Below are positions 63,015 through 64,000 of a stretch of 64,000 nt of DNA, piece by piece (the first letter of the stretch is position 1; every line of letters starts with the position of its first letter). Location: contig NZ_PJOM01000003.1 of assembly GCF_002900965.1 (NCBI RefSeq), forward strand, positions 310,001 through 374,000, written 5' to 3'. A program made the position numbers and the translations under genes. The DNA comes from Pseudotabrizicola formosa. Its GTDB lineage: Bacteria; Pseudomonadota; Alphaproteobacteria; Rhodobacterales; Rhodobacteraceae. The notes beneath the pieces were generated by a model that ran no database searches, was not told the DNA's origin, and saw only the letters and a program-made list of their open reading frames with translations.

Positions 63015-64000
63015 TCAGCCCTTGACTGCTTTGACGATCTTCTGGGCACCGTCCTTCAGGTCGTCCGCCGCGATGACGTTCAGGCCCGAGTTGCGGATGA
63101 TGTCCTTGCCCAGTTCCACATTGGTGCCTTCCAGACGGACCACCAGCGGCACCTTGAGGCCGACCTCTTTCACCGCCGCGATCACGCCTTCGGCGATGAT
63201 GTCGCAGCGCATGATGCCACCGAAGATGTTGACCAGGATGCCTTTGACGTTCGGGTCGGAGGTGATGATCTTGAACGCCTCGGTCACCTTTTCCTTGGTG
63301 GCGCCGCCGCCGACATCAAGGAAGTTGGCGGGTTCGGCCCCGTAAAGCTTGATGATGTCCATGGTGGCCATCGCCAGACCGGCGCCGTTGACCATGCAGC
63401 CGATTTCGCCATCCAGCGCGATGTAGTTCAGGTCGAATTTCGAGGCGGCCAGTTCCTTGGGGTCTTCCTCGGTCTCGTCGCGCAGGGCGGCGATGTCGGG
63501 GTGGCGGTACATGGCATTGCCGTCGAAGGCCATCTTGGCATCCAACAGCTTCATGTTGCCGTCTTTCATGACGACCAGCGGGTTGATTTCCAGCATGTCC
63601 ATGTCTTTGTCGACGAACAGCCGGTAGAGGTTCTTGACGATCTGGCCACACTGCTTGATCTGGTTGCCGGTGAGGCCCAGGGCAAAGGCGACGCGGCGGC
63701 CGTGATAGTCGGAATAGCCTGCCGCCGGGTCGATGGTGAAGGACAGGATCTTTTCGGGCGTGTCATGCGCCACGTCCTCGATGCTCATCCCGCCTTCGGT
63801 CGAGCAGACGATGGAAATGCGGCTGGACTGGCGGTCGATCAGCAAGGCGAGATAGAGCTCGCGTTCGATGTCGGAGCCGTCTTCGATGTAGATGCGGTTG
63901 ACCTGCTTGCCCTCTTCGCCGGTCTGCACCGTCACCAGGGTGCGGCCCAGCATCTGGCGGGCGAATTCGGCGGCCTCTTCGACCGAGCGGGCCAGGCGGA
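63015..64000 (-). CDS. sucC: Succinyl-CoA synthetase beta subunit, 5' part outside window
   Basis: About 328 of ~397 residues are visible; the frame runs off the window end. The ATP-grasp features [12 protein letters not shown] and [14 protein letters not shown] are present, and [36 protein letters not shown] and [15 protein letters not shown] are the CoA-ligase half. It pairs with sucD at 60889 to convert succinyl-CoA to succinate with formation of ATP or GTP. Confidence 0.97.
   Translation of the reverse strand, partial: RLARSVEEAAEFARQMLGRTLVTVQTGEEGKQVNRIYIEDGSDIERELYLALLIDRQSSRISIVCSTEGGMSIEDVAHDTPEKILSFTIDPAAGYSDYHGRRVAFALGLTGNQIKQCGQIVKNLYRLFVDKDMDMLEINPLVVMKDGNMKLLDAKMAFDGNAMYRHPDIAALRDETEEDPKELAASKFDLNYIALDGEIGCMVNGAGLAMATMDIIKLYGAEPANFLDVGGGATKEKVTEAFKIITSDPNVKGILVNIFGGIMRCDIIAEGVIAAVKEVGLKVPLVVRLEGTNVELGKDIIRNSGLNVIAADDLKDGAQKIVKAVKG

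Overview
The window is a 64 kb piece of a high-GC alphaproteobacterial chromosome. It most likely comes from a member of the Rhodobacteraceae (Rhodobacter, Gemmobacter or Tabrizicola relatives). The supporting signs are an isolated F1 ATP synthase operon (atpHAGDC, without the F0 genes), a TIGR02300/FYDLN protein, a lpd-odhB-odhA-sucD-sucC run of TCA genes, groESL under a CIRCE operator, and protein sequences typical of the family. All names rest on reading the translations; no database search was run.

Layout. 1-8.6 kb: housekeeping genes (nadE end, wrbA, a Tat-exported metallo-beta-lactamase-fold hydrolase, a zincin, gltX, clpA, gloB, a methyltransferase). 8.9-13.7 kb: atpHAGDC, followed by a small H-type lectin-like gene. 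14.2-23.8 kb: a soluble chemotaxis receptor, prs, a DsbA-like isomerase, a minus-strand run (ltaE, ycgN-like, ribF, maoC-like, HAD phosphatase, ppaC), a short unknown protein and a TraB/GumN protein. 23.9-26.0 kb: groESL with promoter, CIRCE and terminator. 26.1-29.7 kb: a glycosyltransferase and a 762-residue beta-helix protein. 30.3-42.1 kb: a SulP transporter, then an acetate-use cluster: acs, a zinc-type adk, DUF4212 plus a sodium/solute symporter, a cNMP/CBS/DUF294 protein, a membrane protein, a receiver-only response regulator, and an unusual membrane sensor fused to a DnaQ-like exonuclease.

42.1-52.55 kb is an integrated mobile element of about 10.4 kb. It sits in the 3' end of a minus-strand tRNA-Ala(GGC) gene and is bounded by a 17-bp direct repeat identical to the last 17 nt of that tRNA. 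It carries a type II restriction-modification module with a controller gene, a BamHI-like endonuclease and an amino-methyltransferase. It also carries a serine recombinase, a decayed second serine recombinase, an SF2-helicase-like protein, two integrase-like proteins that have lost catalytic residues, a cluster of 12-bp direct repeats, and an apparently intact tyrosine integrase beside the tRNA. The tRNA's probable original terminator now lies at the far end of the element, so transcription from the tRNA promoter may run into the integrase gene.

52.7-64 kb returns to core genes: FYDLN protein, YgjP-like metallopeptidase, GntR/FCD regulator, then lpd, MAPEG, odhB, odhA, sucD, two secreted unknowns and sucC (cut by the window end). 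This is the 2-oxoglutarate dehydrogenase to succinyl-CoA synthetase section of the TCA cycle. Together with acs-adk and the symporter it gives the window a strong acetate and central-carbon theme. The most novel material is the helicase plus dead-integrase plus iteron-like module of the element, and the sensor-exonuclease fusion in the acetate cluster.
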